Both the position numbers and the translations under genes were made by a program. From Actinacidiphila acididurans (lineage in GTDB: Bacteria > Actinomycetota > Actinomycetes > Streptomycetales > Streptomycetaceae), in the NCBI RefSeq assembly GCF_016918855.1, contig NZ_JADKYB010000001.1:496001-560000 (forward strand): a stretch of 64,000 bases of DNA. The letters are read 5' to 3'. The notes under the pieces were generated by a model that ran no database searches, was not told the DNA's origin, and saw nothing but the letters and a program-made list of their open reading frames with translations. This document shows, piece by piece, positions 27,506 through 36,041 of the stretch. How positions within the stretch are numbered: position 1 is the stretch's first letter; each line of letters starts with the position of its first letter.

Positions 27506-27754
27506 CTAGTGCGTGCTGATGTCGGCGCAGGTGGTGCCGGGGGAAGGGTTGAGCAGGGCCAGGAGGTCGAGCGAGTCGCCGCACAGGTTGAGCGGCAGGT
27601 CGAGCGGGACCTCGAGGACGTTGCCCGACAGAACGCCCGGCGAACCGAAGGCGGCACCGGTGGCGCCGGAGTCGGCCACGGCCATCCCGCCGCCGGCCAG
27701 GACGAGTCCGGCGGCCAGCGCCGCCACCGCGGCGCCCTTGCGCATGAGCTTCAC
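27506..27754 (-). CDS. Short chaplin (hydrophobic aerial-growth surface protein)
   Basis: The 82-residue pre-protein has a Sec signal (LAAGLVLAGGGMAVADS) and one chaplin domain. Its signatures are GSPGVLSGNVLEVPLDLP, followed by NLCGDSLDLLALLNP and GTTCADIS, with the usual two Cys. Chaplins assemble into amyloid films that lower surface tension so that aerial hyphae can rise. Compared with typical short chaplins it is more acidic, with Asp and Leu where Asn and Val are common. The start GTG 27754 has AAGGAG at good spacing. Confidence 0.92.
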   Translation of the reverse strand: MKLMRKGAAVAALAAGLVLAGGGMAVADSGATGAAFGSPGVLSGNVLEVPLDLPLNLCGDSLDLLALLNPSPGTTCADISTH

Positions 27755-27780
27755 AGGTACTCCTTAGCTACGAGTGATCG

Positions 27781-27818
27781 TCGCGGCGGCGGGCCACGGC
27801 CGTGACCGGCCGCCGCGA
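27781..27818. promoter_or_regulatory. Hairpin in the chaplin leader
   Basis: TCGCGGCGGC (27781-27790) pairs with GCCGCCGCGA (27809-27818). The loop holds a second small inverted repeat (GGCCACGGCC). It lies 27 bp upstream of the chaplin start and may be in its leader RNA or be an operator. The rest of the 340-bp divergent region to gnd (27819-28095) shows no gene. Confidence 0.4.
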
Positions 27819-28095
27819 TCATTGAGGGCCCCCGGGCCTGCCCGCTCGTGGCTGCCACGCCGCACACCGCCTCCGCAAGTCCCCCGTACGGTGGAGTGCG
27901 CGACGCGACCGTCGGCCGTGTGTTCCCCCGGCGCCGGACCCGGACCGTGCCGCACCACACCGACCAGGGCAATCGACAACAGGCCGCGCGGACGGGTGGC
28001 GGGCACAATGGTCGGGCAGGCGGAAGAGCGCCGGCCCGCACGGGGCCGGGCGCCGGGGCGGCGGCCCCGGACCGTGACCTGGGGAGCGACCTCGT

Positions 28096-29538
28096 ATGAG
28101 CACATCCGCGGACATCGGCGTCACCGGGCTGGCCGTGATGGGCAGCAACCTCGCCCGTAACTTCGCCCGCAACGGCTACACCGTGGCCCTGCACAACCGC
28201 ACCCCGGCGCGGACCACCGCCCTCGTCGAGCAGCACGGCGACGAGGGCGCCTTCGTGCCCACCACGAGCGCCGAGGAGTTCGTCGCCGCCCTGGAACGGC
28301 CCAGGCGGCTGATGATCATGGTGAAGGCCGGCGAGCCGACCGACGCGGTGATCCGCGAGTTCGCCCCGTTGCTGGAGCCCGGCGACGTGATCATCGACGG
28401 CGGCAACGCGCACTTCGAGGACACCCGCCGCCGCGAACGCGAACTGCGCGAGCGGGGCATCCACTTCGTCGGCACCGGCGTCTCCGGCGGCGAGGAGGGC
28501 GCCCTCAACGGCCCGTCGATCATGCCCGGCGGCTCCGTGGAGTCCTACGCGTCGCTCGGCCCGATGCTGGAGAAGATCGCCGCGAAGGCCAAGGACGGCG
28601 CGCCCTGCACCACCCACGTCGGCCCGGACGGCGCCGGCCACTTCGTGAAGATGGTGCACAACGGCATCGAGTACGCCGACATGCAGCTCATCGCCGAGGC
28701 GTACCACCTGCTGCGGGAGGTCGCCGGATACACGCCGGGACAGATCGCCGAGGTGTTCCGCACCTGGAACCGCGGCCGCCTGGACTCCTACCTGATCGAG
28801 ATCACCGCCGAGGTGCTGGCACACACCGACGCGGCCACCGGCAAGCCGTTCGTGGACGTGGTGGAGGATCAGGCGGAGCAGAAGGGCACCGGGCGCTGGA
28901 CCGTACAGATCGCCCTGGACCTCGGGGTGCCGGTCTCCGGGATCGCCGAGGCCGTCTTCGCCCGGTCGCTGTCCGGCCACGCCGGCCTGCGCGCCGCCTC
29001 CCGCGACCTGCCGGGCCCGCACGGGGCGCCGCTGCCGCAGGAGCACGCCGCCGCCTTCGCCGACCAGGTCGAGCAGGCGCTGTACGCGTCCAAGATCGTC
29101 TCCTACACGCAGGGCTTCCACCAGATCCAGGCCGGCAGCGAGACCTACGGCTGGGACATCGACCTCGGCAAGGTCGCGGCCATCTGGCGGGGCGGCTGCA
29201 TCATCAGGGCCGCCTTCCTGGACCGCATCACCGCCGCCTACGACGGGCGCCCGGACCTGCCGAGCCTGCTGTCGGACCCGAAGTTCGCCGATGAGATCGG
29301 CGGCGCCCAGGACGACTGGCGGCACGTGGTGAGCAGCGCCGTCAAGCAGGGCGTGCCGGTGCCCGGCTTCTCCGCGGCCCTGGCCTACTACGACGCCCTG
29401 CGCGCGGAGCGGCTGCCGGCCGCCCTCACCCAGGCCCAGCGCGACTTCTTCGGCGCCCACACCTACCGGCGCACCGACCGCGACGGCGCCTTCCACACCC
29501 TCTGGGGCCAGGACCGCTCCGAGGTGAGCGCCGGGTGA
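28096..29538 (+). CDS. gnd: 6-phosphogluconate dehydrogenase (decarboxylating)
   Basis: The 480-residue protein has the NADP-binding IGVTGLAVMGSNLARNFARNG, VIIDGGNAHFEDT, the substrate motif GVSGGEEGALNGPSIMPGG, the catalytic Lys motif GHFVKMVHNGIEY and the C-terminal helical domain with ARSLSGH and YTQGFHQI. It makes ribulose 5-phosphate, CO2 and NADPH in the cytoplasm. The length matches the long dimeric family. It is not adjacent to other pentose-phosphate genes here. Confidence 0.96.
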   Translation: MSTSADIGVTGLAVMGSNLARNFARNGYTVALHNRTPARTTALVEQHGDEGAFVPTTSAEEFVAALERPRRLMIMVKAGEPTDAVIREFAPLLEPGDVIIDGGNAHFEDTRRRERELRERGIHFVGTGVSGGEEGALNGPSIMPGGSVESYASLGPMLEKIAAKAKDGAPCTTHVGPDGAGHFVKMVHNGIEYADMQLIAEAYHLLREVAGYTPGQIAEVFRTWNRGRLDSYLIEITAEVLAHTDAATGKPFVDVVEDQAEQKGTGRWTVQIALDLGVPVSGIAEAVFARSLSGHAGLRAASRDLPGPHGAPLPQEHAAAFADQVEQALYASKIVSYTQGFHQIQAGSETYGWDIDLGKVAAIWRGGCIIRAAFLDRITAAYDGRPDLPSLLSDPKFADEIGGAQDDWRHVVSSAVKQGVPVPGFSAALAYYDALRAERLPAALTQAQRDFFGAHTYRRTDRDGAFHTLWGQDRSEVSAG

Positions 29539-29623
29539 CGGTGTGTACCGGTGGCCGGGCCGGGCAGGCGAGGGTGTGAAGGGCACCGGCCGGTAGGCCG
29601 GGGAGACGCGAGGAGGTCACATC

Positions 29624-29980
29624 ATGATCCGATCCGCAGATCTCCGCGAGTGGCGCGACCATCCCGTCGTGGACGAGGAAGGCCGCAGGATCGGTGTCCT
29701 GGAGGCGGTCTACGTGGACACCGGTACGGACCAGCCCGCCATGGCCACGGTCCGCACCGGTCTGCCCACCCGTCACCGGCTGGTGTTCGTGCCGGTGGAC
29801 GACGTGACCGCGGGGCCGGACTACGTACGCGTGCCGTACCAGAAGGATCTGGTGAAGTCGGCCCCCTGGATCGGGACGGACAGTGTCCTCCCGGTCGAGG
29901 ACGAGGAGGCGATCTTCCAGTACTACGGCATCGCGTACCGGCCCGGCGCGGTCGGGGTGCGGCAGCTCGCTCGCAGGTGA
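29624..29980 (+). CDS. PRC-barrel domain protein
   Basis: The 118-residue protein starts with a PRC-barrel fold: DLREWRDHPVVDEEGRRIGVLEAVYVD and RHRLVFVPVDDV, with the trailing acidic helix DEEAIFQYYGIAY. PRC-barrels are small beta domains for RNA- or protein-binding, seen in RimM and photosynthetic reaction centres. In Streptomyces, stand-alone copies are common and often linked to stress genes. The start ATG has CGAGGAGGTC upstream. The gene lies 85 bp after gnd. Confidence 0.85.
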   Translation: MIRSADLREWRDHPVVDEEGRRIGVLEAVYVDTGTDQPAMATVRTGLPTRHRLVFVPVDDVTAGPDYVRVPYQKDLVKSAPWIGTDSVLPVEDEEAIFQYYGIAYRPGAVGVRQLARR

Positions 29981-30148
29981 CCTTCCTGCCGTGGGAGCGG
30001 GCGAGCGCCCCGCCGTGGCCCCGCCCCGGTCGTACGGTCGGCCTGGCCGCGCCGAATTGACGGGACATACTGGATATATCGGACGGACCGGGCGGGCTCG
30101 ACCAGCCGGGCGGACCGGCGACCGGGCGGGCCGGAAGGAGGCCGGACG

Positions 30149-30325
30149 GTGAACGTGTTCCTGTTCCTGATCATCGTGGCGTTCGTACTCGGCCTGATCG
30201 GCGCGGCGGGTGGATTCAGCTGGTTGCTGGCCCTGGGCTGCCTGGTGTTCGTCGCCGACCTGGCCTACGGCTGGCTGATGGCACGCGGCCGGATCCGGCC
30301 GTCCGGCCGCCGACCGGTCCGCTGA
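30149..30325 (+). CDS. Small membrane protein (58 residues)
   Basis: This GTG-started ORF has a strong site, GAAGGAGG, nine bases upstream. It encodes two hydrophobic helices (VFLFLIIVAFVLGLIGAA and SWLLALGCLVFVADLAYGWL) and a basic tail GRIRPSGRRPVR. It ends 16 bp before the DedA gene, so the two are probably co-transcribed. Small hydrophobic proteins of this kind are frequent in Streptomyces. The function is unknown. Confidence 0.7.
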   Translation: MNVFLFLIIVAFVLGLIGAAGGFSWLLALGCLVFVADLAYGWLMARGRIRPSGRRPVR

Positions 30326-30341
30326 ACCGGCGCGACCCGGC

Positions 30342-31145
30342 ATGCACAGCATCACGAACTGGCTGGCGGGCTCCTCCGGGGCCGTCGTCTACGCCGTCGT
30401 GGGCGCCCTCGTCTTCTGCGAGGACGCGCTCTTCTTCGGCTTCGTCCTGCCCGGCGAGACCGCGGTGGTCCTCGGCGGGGTGATCGCCAGTCAGGGCCGG
30501 GTCTCGGTGTACTGGCTGGCCGTCGTCGTGGTGTTCGCCGCGATCGCCGGCGACACGGTGGGATACGAGGTCGGCCGCCACCTCGGTCCCCGCATCCTCC
30601 AGACCCGCCCGCTGCGCGGCCACGGCGAGCGCATCGGCCGCGCCCAGGACCTCATCAAACGGCGCGGTCCGGCCGCGGTCTTCCTCGGCCGTTTCATTGC
30701 CTTCTTCCGCGCCCTGATGCCGGCCCTCGCCGGGATGTCCGGCATGCGGTACCGGGTCTTCCTCGCCTTCAACGCGCTGGGCGGCCTGGTGTGGGGCGTC
30801 GGCTTCACCCTGCTCGGCTACTTCGCGGGCAGCGCCTACAAGCAGGTCGAGAAGACCGCCGGCACCGCGGTCGCCGCCACCGTGGCCGCCATCGTGATCG
30901 TCGCCCTGATCGTCTGGCGCGTCCGTCGCAGGCGCGCGGAACGGGAGCAGGGGCAGCAGGGACAGCAGGACGAGCGACAGGACCAGAGCGACCGGCAGGA
31001 CACGTCGGACGACGGGTCGGGGGACACGTCGGGTGAGGCGTCGGAGGACCAGGGCAAGCCGGCCGACCGGGGTCCAGGTGGAAACGGGCGCGGAAACGGG
31101 GGCGGTAAGGGCCGCAACCGCAGCGACAGCCGCAGCGAGTCCTGA
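30342..31145 (+). CDS. DedA-family membrane protein with a long hydrophilic tail
   Basis: Residues 1-200 form the DedA (SNARE-associated/VTT) domain: FCEDALFFGFVLPGETAVVLGG, the conserved GDTVGYEVGRHLG and FLGRFIAFFRALMPALAGMSGM, with the Glu/Asp and Arg residues implicated in proton-coupled lipid transport. Members help flip undecaprenyl phosphate and other lipids. The last 65 residues are Gln/Asp/Ser/Gly-rich and disordered (EQGQQGQQDERQDQSDRQD), which is longer than usual. The start ATG follows a weak site; coupling to the small membrane gene is likely. Confidence 0.88.
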   Translation: MHSITNWLAGSSGAVVYAVVGALVFCEDALFFGFVLPGETAVVLGGVIASQGRVSVYWLAVVVVFAAIAGDTVGYEVGRHLGPRILQTRPLRGHGERIGRAQDLIKRRGPAAVFLGRFIAFFRALMPALAGMSGMRYRVFLAFNALGGLVWGVGFTLLGYFAGSAYKQVEKTAGTAVAATVAAIVIVALIVWRVRRRRAEREQGQQGQQDERQDQSDRQDTSDDGSGDTSGEASEDQGKPADRGPGGNGRGNGGGKGRNRSDSRSES

Positions 31146-31369
31146 CCCGACGGGGCGGCAGCTACCCGGACACGGCGGCCGGACCGACCTGTCCGGCTCC
31201 GGCCGCGCCGGAACGCCCTGGTTCGGGGCAATGCGTACCGGTCCGTGACGTCCGATACGCACGTCGACGCGGGAGGCGTACGGCCGTACGAGCGACACCA
31301 GGGGGAATGTGCGAGTACGGCAACAATGGGGGCGGGTGAGGTTCGAAGCCCGTGCGCGGCGAGCACTCG

Positions 31370-32074
31370 ATGAACATGCGAACTTCCTCCGTGCACACGG
31401 GGTCCGGCCGCCGCCGGGCACCGGCCCTGGCCGCCGCGGTGACCCTGCTCGCGCTGGCCGCCGCGGGCTGCGGCAGCTCCTCCGGCTCCTCGTCCGCCTC
31501 GGGCCCCTCCAGCACCCCGCCGGACACCGCCACGGCCACCACGCCGACGAGCCCGGCCGCCCCCACCGACAGCGGGACCACCGCCACGTCCCCCGTCACA
31601 ACCGGCGCCCCCGCTCCCTCGACCGCCGCGCCCGGCGGCACACCGGCCACCTCCCGGCCGGCCCCCGCGCCGGCCGCGTCCGCCCGCTGCACGGTCACCG
31701 ATCTGAAGCTGCGGCTCGGCCGCGGCGACCCCGGGGCCGGGCAGATCTACTTCCCGCTGACCTTCACCAACATCACCGCCCACGCCTGCGTCCTGGACGG
31801 CTACCCCGGCGTGTCCCTGCTGCGCGGCGACGGCAGCGTCATCGGCCGGCCGGCGGCACGCGAGCCCGGCCGGGCCGGCTCGATCCGGCTCGCCCCCGGC
31901 AGCACGGTGCAGGCCGATCTGCACACTCTCAACCAGGGAGTACGGGAAGGGGGTTGCTGGCGCACCCCGACCTTCGTCAAGGTGTACCCGCCAGGTTCCA
32001 CCGACGCCATGACGCTCGCGGTCGGCAGCCCGGTCGTCTGCGGCGACACCTTCGACGTCGGACCCGTGCACTGA
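31370..32074 (+). CDS. DUF4232-like secreted lipoprotein
   Basis: The 234-residue protein has a lipobox LAAAGC with Cys34. A Ser/Thr/Pro/Ala-rich linker of about 70 residues follows, then a C-terminal domain typical of DUF4232 (CTVTDLKLRLGRGDPGAGQI, FTNITAHACVLDGYPGVSL, SIRLAPGSTVQADL). Four Cys residues suggest disulphides outside the cell. The function of the domain is unknown; it is common in actinobacteria. ATG 31370 was chosen because it precedes the signal peptide directly; GTG 31352 is possible. Confidence 0.8.
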   Translation: MNMRTSSVHTGSGRRRAPALAAAVTLLALAAAGCGSSSGSSSASGPSSTPPDTATATTPTSPAAPTDSGTTATSPVTTGAPAPSTAAPGGTPATSRPAPAPAASARCTVTDLKLRLGRGDPGAGQIYFPLTFTNITAHACVLDGYPGVSLLRGDGSVIGRPAAREPGRAGSIRLAPGSTVQADLHTLNQGVREGGCWRTPTFVKVYPPGSTDAMTLAVGSPVVCGDTFDVGPVH

Positions 32075-32228
32075 CCCCCGTCCCCGACCCCGCTCCAGAC
32101 GGCCCTGCCCCCGACGCCACGCCACCGCCCCTTGTCGCGGAATCCCCCTGCGCGCACCCGCCCCTGTCCGTCGTCGCTCCATTTTTCCGCGCAGCACCAC
32201 CTGCACCGGCCCGCGCGAAAGGACCGCC

Positions 32229-33062
32229 ATGACCCTCAACGGAATCGACGTCTCCTCGTACCAGAGCACCACGTACAGCACCGCGGGCCTCAGTTTTGTG
32301 ATGGTCAAGGCCACTGAGGGCACCTCGTACGTCAACCCACGGCACGCCGACCAGATCGCGCACGGCAGGGCGGCCTCCCTCGTGGTCGGCCACTACCACT
32401 TCGTACGACCCGGCTCGATGAGCGCCCAGGCGTCGTACTTCCTCCAGCACGCGGCTGCCAAGGCCGGCGACATCCTCGCCCTGGACTGGGAGGACACCGG
32501 CGTGCCCGGCACCGACAAGGACACCTTCATCAAGGACCTGCAGGCCGCGGCCCCGCACAACCGGGTGCTGCTCTACTGCAACCGCGACTTCTGGCTGAAC
32601 CGCGACCACAGCTCCTTCGCCGGCGACGGCCTGTGGATCGCCGACCCGGACGCCCCGGCCGGCCGGCCCCGCATCCAGCACGCCTGGGTGTTCCACCAGT
32701 ACAGCGAGGCGGGCGGCATCGACCACGACGTCGCGGACTTCGCGAGCAAGGCCGCGCTCCAGACCTGGACGGCCAAGGGGACCCCGAAGCCGGCCTATGA
32801 GCCGTTCCCGGGAACGGCCTGGTTCACCATCGGCCGCCGCTCACCCATCGTGGCCGCCATGCACGACCGCCTGGTCGCGGTCGGCTGCGACCACTATCAG
32901 TCCAGCGCCAACAAGGACGTGATCGGCTCCGGCGACGTGGCCTCGTACGAGGCGTGGCAGCGCAAGTACAACACCGAGCACCACAAGGGCTGGACCGGCG
33001 ACGCGCTGAAGTGGCCGCCCGGCAAGGAGACCTGGGACGCGCTGCACGTGCCCAACGTGTGA
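32229..33062 (+). CDS. GH25 muramidase (phage-type lysozyme) with C-terminal binding domain
   Basis: The 277-residue protein starts NGIDVSSYQ, the first catalytic Asp motif of GH25. It has VMVKATEGTSYVNP, HYHFVRPGS, the catalytic DWE in LALDWEDTG and the closing IDHDVADF. These enzymes cut the beta-1,4 bond after muramic acid in peptidoglycan. Residues about 215-277 (NKDVIGSGDVASYEAWQRKYN) resemble a peptidoglycan- or host-wall-binding module of actinophage endolysins. No signal peptide is visible, so it may be holin-dependent or a domesticated endolysin. No other phage genes are nearby. Confidence 0.88.
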   Translation: MTLNGIDVSSYQSTTYSTAGLSFVMVKATEGTSYVNPRHADQIAHGRAASLVVGHYHFVRPGSMSAQASYFLQHAAAKAGDILALDWEDTGVPGTDKDTFIKDLQAAAPHNRVLLYCNRDFWLNRDHSSFAGDGLWIADPDAPAGRPRIQHAWVFHQYSEAGGIDHDVADFASKAALQTWTAKGTPKPAYEPFPGTAWFTIGRRSPIVAAMHDRLVAVGCDHYQSSANKDVIGSGDVASYEAWQRKYNTEHHKGWTGDALKWPPGKETWDALHVPNV

Positions 33063-33162
33063 CGCGCGGTACGTCGCGCCGGGCCCGCGGCCGGACTCCG
33101 CCCGGGTGAATGTACGACCGCCCCGCCGTTGGGTGGGACCTGTGCGGGGAAGAGCGATCGGC

Positions 33163-34206
33163 ATGGACCCGATCGAGGCGCTGGAGCGGATCGCGTTCCT
33201 GCTGGAACGCGCGCAGGCCCCCGCGTTCCGGGTCAAGGCGTTCCGGCGCGCCGCCGAGGTGCTGGCCGCGCTGCCGCCCCCGGAGCGGGAACGGCGGGCC
33301 GCCACCGGCCGCTTCACCGACCTCAAGGGCATCGGCGAGACGACCGGCAAGGTCATCGCCGAGGCGAGCGCGGGCGGCGTCCCCGCGTACCTGGTCCGCC
33401 TGGAGGACGAGGCCCGGACGGAACGCACCGGCCCCGACGGGGCCGCCGAGGCCGGCCGGGCGCTGCGGGACGCCCTGCGCGGCGACTGCCACCTGCACTC
33501 CGACTGGTCCGACGGCGGCAGCCCGATCGAGCTGATGGCCCGCACCGCCCGCGGCCTCGGCCACGACTGGGCCGTGCTGACCGACCACTCGCCGCGGCTG
33601 AAGGTCGCCCGCGGCCTGTCCGCGGACCGGCTGCGGGCCCAGCTCGACGAGGTCGCCGAGCTGAACACCCGCCTCGCGCCCTTCCGGCTGCTCACCGGCA
33701 TCGAGTGCGACATCCTCCCGGACGGCTCGCTCGACCAGGACCAGGACCTGCTCGACCGGCTCGACGTGGTGGTCGCCTCGGCGCACTCCGAGTTGCGGAT
33801 GCCCGCTGCCGCCTTCACCGACCGGCTGCTGGCCGCGGTCGCCGACCCGCGGGTGGACGTGCTCGGTCACTGCACCAACCGGCTGCTGGGCGGGCGCGCG
33901 GTACGCCCGGAATCCACGTTCGACGCCGAGCGGGTCTTCGCGGCCTGCGCGCGCTCCGGCACCGCCGTGGAGATCAACAGCAGCCCGTACCGCCTCGACC
34001 CGCCCCGCCGCCTGCTCGCCCTGGCCCGCGACGCCGGTGTGCTGTTCAGCATCGACAGCGACGCCCATGCCCCCGGCCAGCTCGACTGGCAGATCAACGG
34101 CTGCGCGCGCGCCGAGGCGGCCGGCATCCCGGCCGCGCGGGTGGTCACCACCTGGACCGCCGACGAGCTCCTGGCCTGGACCCGGGACCGGACGGTGCCC
34201 GGCTGA
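33163..34206 (+). CDS. PHP-domain metal hydrolase with helix-hairpin-helix N-terminus (PolX-like)
   Basis: The 347-residue protein begins with an HhH region (FRVKAFRRAAEVL and FTDLKGIGETTGKVI) like that in PolX. The PHP catalytic domain follows, with its metal motifs in order: CHLHSDWSDGG, VLTDHSPRLK, GIECDIL, VASAHSEL, VLGHCTN and SIDSDAHAPGQ. The polymerase domain of PolX is absent. It is probably a nuclease or phosphoesterase; the substrate is unknown. I start at ATG 33163, which follows GGGGAAGAG. Confidence 0.88.
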   Translation: MDPIEALERIAFLLERAQAPAFRVKAFRRAAEVLAALPPPERERRAATGRFTDLKGIGETTGKVIAEASAGGVPAYLVRLEDEARTERTGPDGAAEAGRALRDALRGDCHLHSDWSDGGSPIELMARTARGLGHDWAVLTDHSPRLKVARGLSADRLRAQLDEVAELNTRLAPFRLLTGIECDILPDGSLDQDQDLLDRLDVVVASAHSELRMPAAAFTDRLLAAVADPRVDVLGHCTNRLLGGRAVRPESTFDAERVFAACARSGTAVEINSSPYRLDPPRRLLALARDAGVLFSIDSDAHAPGQLDWQINGCARAEAAGIPAARVVTTWTADELLAWTRDRTVPG

Positions 34207-34231
34207 GCGCCGGGCACCGTCCGGTCCCGGG

Positions 34232-34645
34232 TCAGCCGCTGAGCGTGCCCCGCTCGGCCTTCAGCAGCCGGTTGCCCATCTCGTGCAGCTCGTCGGGGGA
34301 GTGGGCGGCCCGGGCGGCGGGGAATTCCTCGCGTTCCTCGCGCTCGGCGTGTGCCCGCACGTCCGCCGCGAACCGGGCGAAGCCGGCCGCGAAGTCCGGG
34401 CCTGCCGCGTCGAGAGCGGTCAGCCGCCGGGCCAGGTCGGCCGCCTCGGCCGACGAGCTCCCGGCGTCGGGCGCGGTCAGGTACCCCTCGCCCGTCTCGT
34501 GCAGCACGAGCAGGTCACCGAGCTCGTCCAGCGCGTCCTGCCGGGCCGCGTCGTCGGTGGACTCCACCTCGGCGAGCAGCTCGCGGATCCGTTCGTGCTG
34601 CTCGGTCAGCGTGTCGATCAGGTCGATGGGCGACGAGGCGGGCAT
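34232..34645 (-). CDS. Hemerythrin HHE-domain protein
   Basis: The 137-residue four-helix protein has the His/Glu pattern of hemerythrins: EQHERIRELL, VLHETGEGYL, DVRAHAEREEREEF and a final HEMGNRLL. Two iron atoms are expected to bind oxygen, NO or peroxide. In actinobacteria, stand-alone HHE proteins are linked to oxidative stress. It converges with the PHP gene, 25 bp away. Confidence 0.9.
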   Translation of the reverse strand: MPASSPIDLIDTLTEQHERIRELLAEVESTDDAARQDALDELGDLLVLHETGEGYLTAPDAGSSSAEAADLARRLTALDAAGPDFAAGFARFAADVRAHAEREEREEFPAARAAHSPDELHEMGNRLLKAERGTLSG

Positions 34646-34767
34646 CGGTCACTCCTTGCGCCGGGGACGGCCGCTCACGTTTCCCGGTGGCCGCGGACCC
34701 GTCCCGTTCCGCCGCGGCCACCGGTTTTCCCTGCGTCTGACCCGCGGCTCGCCTCCCGAAACGTCCG

Positions 34768-36033
34768 TCAGGCCCGGTTGCGGGCCGGCGGGTGGTGCAG
34801 CAGCGAGTCGATGACGACGGCGACGAACAGCACGCCGCCGGTGATCACGAACTGCAGGGGCTGCCCGGCGCCCAGCAGCGCCATGCCGGAGGCGATGGAC
34901 TCGATGACCAGCACGCCGAACAGCGCGGACCAGATGGTGCCGCGCCCGCCGAACAGGCTGGTGCCGCCGAGTACCGCGGCGGCCACGGCGTTGATCAGCA
35001 CCTGGCCGTCGGATCCGGTGGCCTGGCTCGCCGAGACCAGCCGCGAGGTCATGAACAGGCCGCCGACGGCGGCCAGCGTGCCCGACATCATGAACACCGA
35101 GACCCGTACCCTCAGCACGTCGATCCCGGCGCGGCGGGCCCCCTCCCCCTTGCCGCCCAGCGCGATCACCATCCGCCCGTAGCTCGTGCGGCGCAGGACG
35201 TAGTCGAGGCCGGCGACCACGATGAGGAAGATCAGCAGCGCCAGCGGCACACCCTGGAACCGGTTGAGCATCCAAGCCGCGGTGAACGCCAAGCCGGCGA
35301 GGAGGGCGGCCCGCACCCAGATCTCGGTGAGCGGCTGGTGCGGCACCCCGGCCGCCTTGCGGCGCCGCACCCGCAGGTGGGCGGTCAGGACGTACCCGGC
35401 CGTGCCCAATGTGGCCAGGCCGTAGGCGACCCAGACGTCGGAGAAGTAGTGGTCGGTCAGCGAGGCGACGAAGCCGTTGTCGTTGATGTCGATGGTGCCG
35501 GTCGGGCTCAGCAGGTACAGCATCAGGCCGTTCCAGGCCAGCAGGCCCGCCAGGGTGATGGCGTAGGAGGGCACCCGGGCCCTGGCGACGAAGAATCCCT
35601 GGAGGGCGCCGGCGGCCGCGCCGGAGGCGAGCGCGAGGAGCACGGCCAGCCACTCCGGCACTCCGTGGCTGACGTTCAACGCGGCGTACACGGCCCCCGC
35701 CAGGCCGCTGAGCGAACCGACCGACAGGTCGATCTCGCCGATGACCAGAACGAAGATCAGGCCGGCGGCGATCATTCCGGTGCTGACCAGGTCCACGCTG
35801 ATGTTCGACAGGTTGCGCGGTGACAGGAAGTTCCCGTTCTGGCTCTGGAAGACCGCCCATACGACGACCAGGCCCAGCACGACCGGCAGGGCACTGCGCT
35901 CACCGGGACGCAGCCGCCGCCAGACCACGTCGGCGTACGCCTTGATCCGGCGGGCCCCGGCCGGCACCGGCCCGCCGGCGGGCGGACCGGTGGAGCGCAC
36001 CGTCCCGGGCGTTCCCGGCCCGCTCACGGCCAT
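34768..36033 (-). CDS. Sugar ABC transporter permease (xylose/ribose XylH type)
   Basis: The 421-residue integral protein has about ten hydrophobic segments and the BPD_transp_2 motifs: VLVIGEIDLSVGSLSGLAGAVYA, NGFVASLTDHYF and GGTSLFGGRGTIWSALFGVLV. It begins after a Pro/Ala-rich leader. It is the last gene of a minus-strand operon whose earlier members encode the binding protein and ATPase. The start ATG has GGAGGAGG upstream, 8 bp after the ATPase stop. Confidence 0.92.
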   Translation of the reverse strand: MAVSGPGTPGTVRSTGPPAGGPVPAGARRIKAYADVVWRRLRPGERSALPVVLGLVVVWAVFQSQNGNFLSPRNLSNISVDLVSTGMIAAGLIFVLVIGEIDLSVGSLSGLAGAVYAALNVSHGVPEWLAVLLALASGAAAGALQGFFVARARVPSYAITLAGLLAWNGLMLYLLSPTGTIDINDNGFVASLTDHYFSDVWVAYGLATLGTAGYVLTAHLRVRRRKAAGVPHQPLTEIWVRAALLAGLAFTAAWMLNRFQGVPLALLIFLIVVAGLDYVLRRTSYGRMVIALGGKGEGARRAGIDVLRVRVSVFMMSGTLAAVGGLFMTSRLVSASQATGSDGQVLINAVAAAVLGGTSLFGGRGTIWSALFGVLVIESIASGMALLGAGQPLQFVITGGVLFVAVVIDSLLHHPPARNRA

Positions 36034-36041
36034 GCCTCCTC

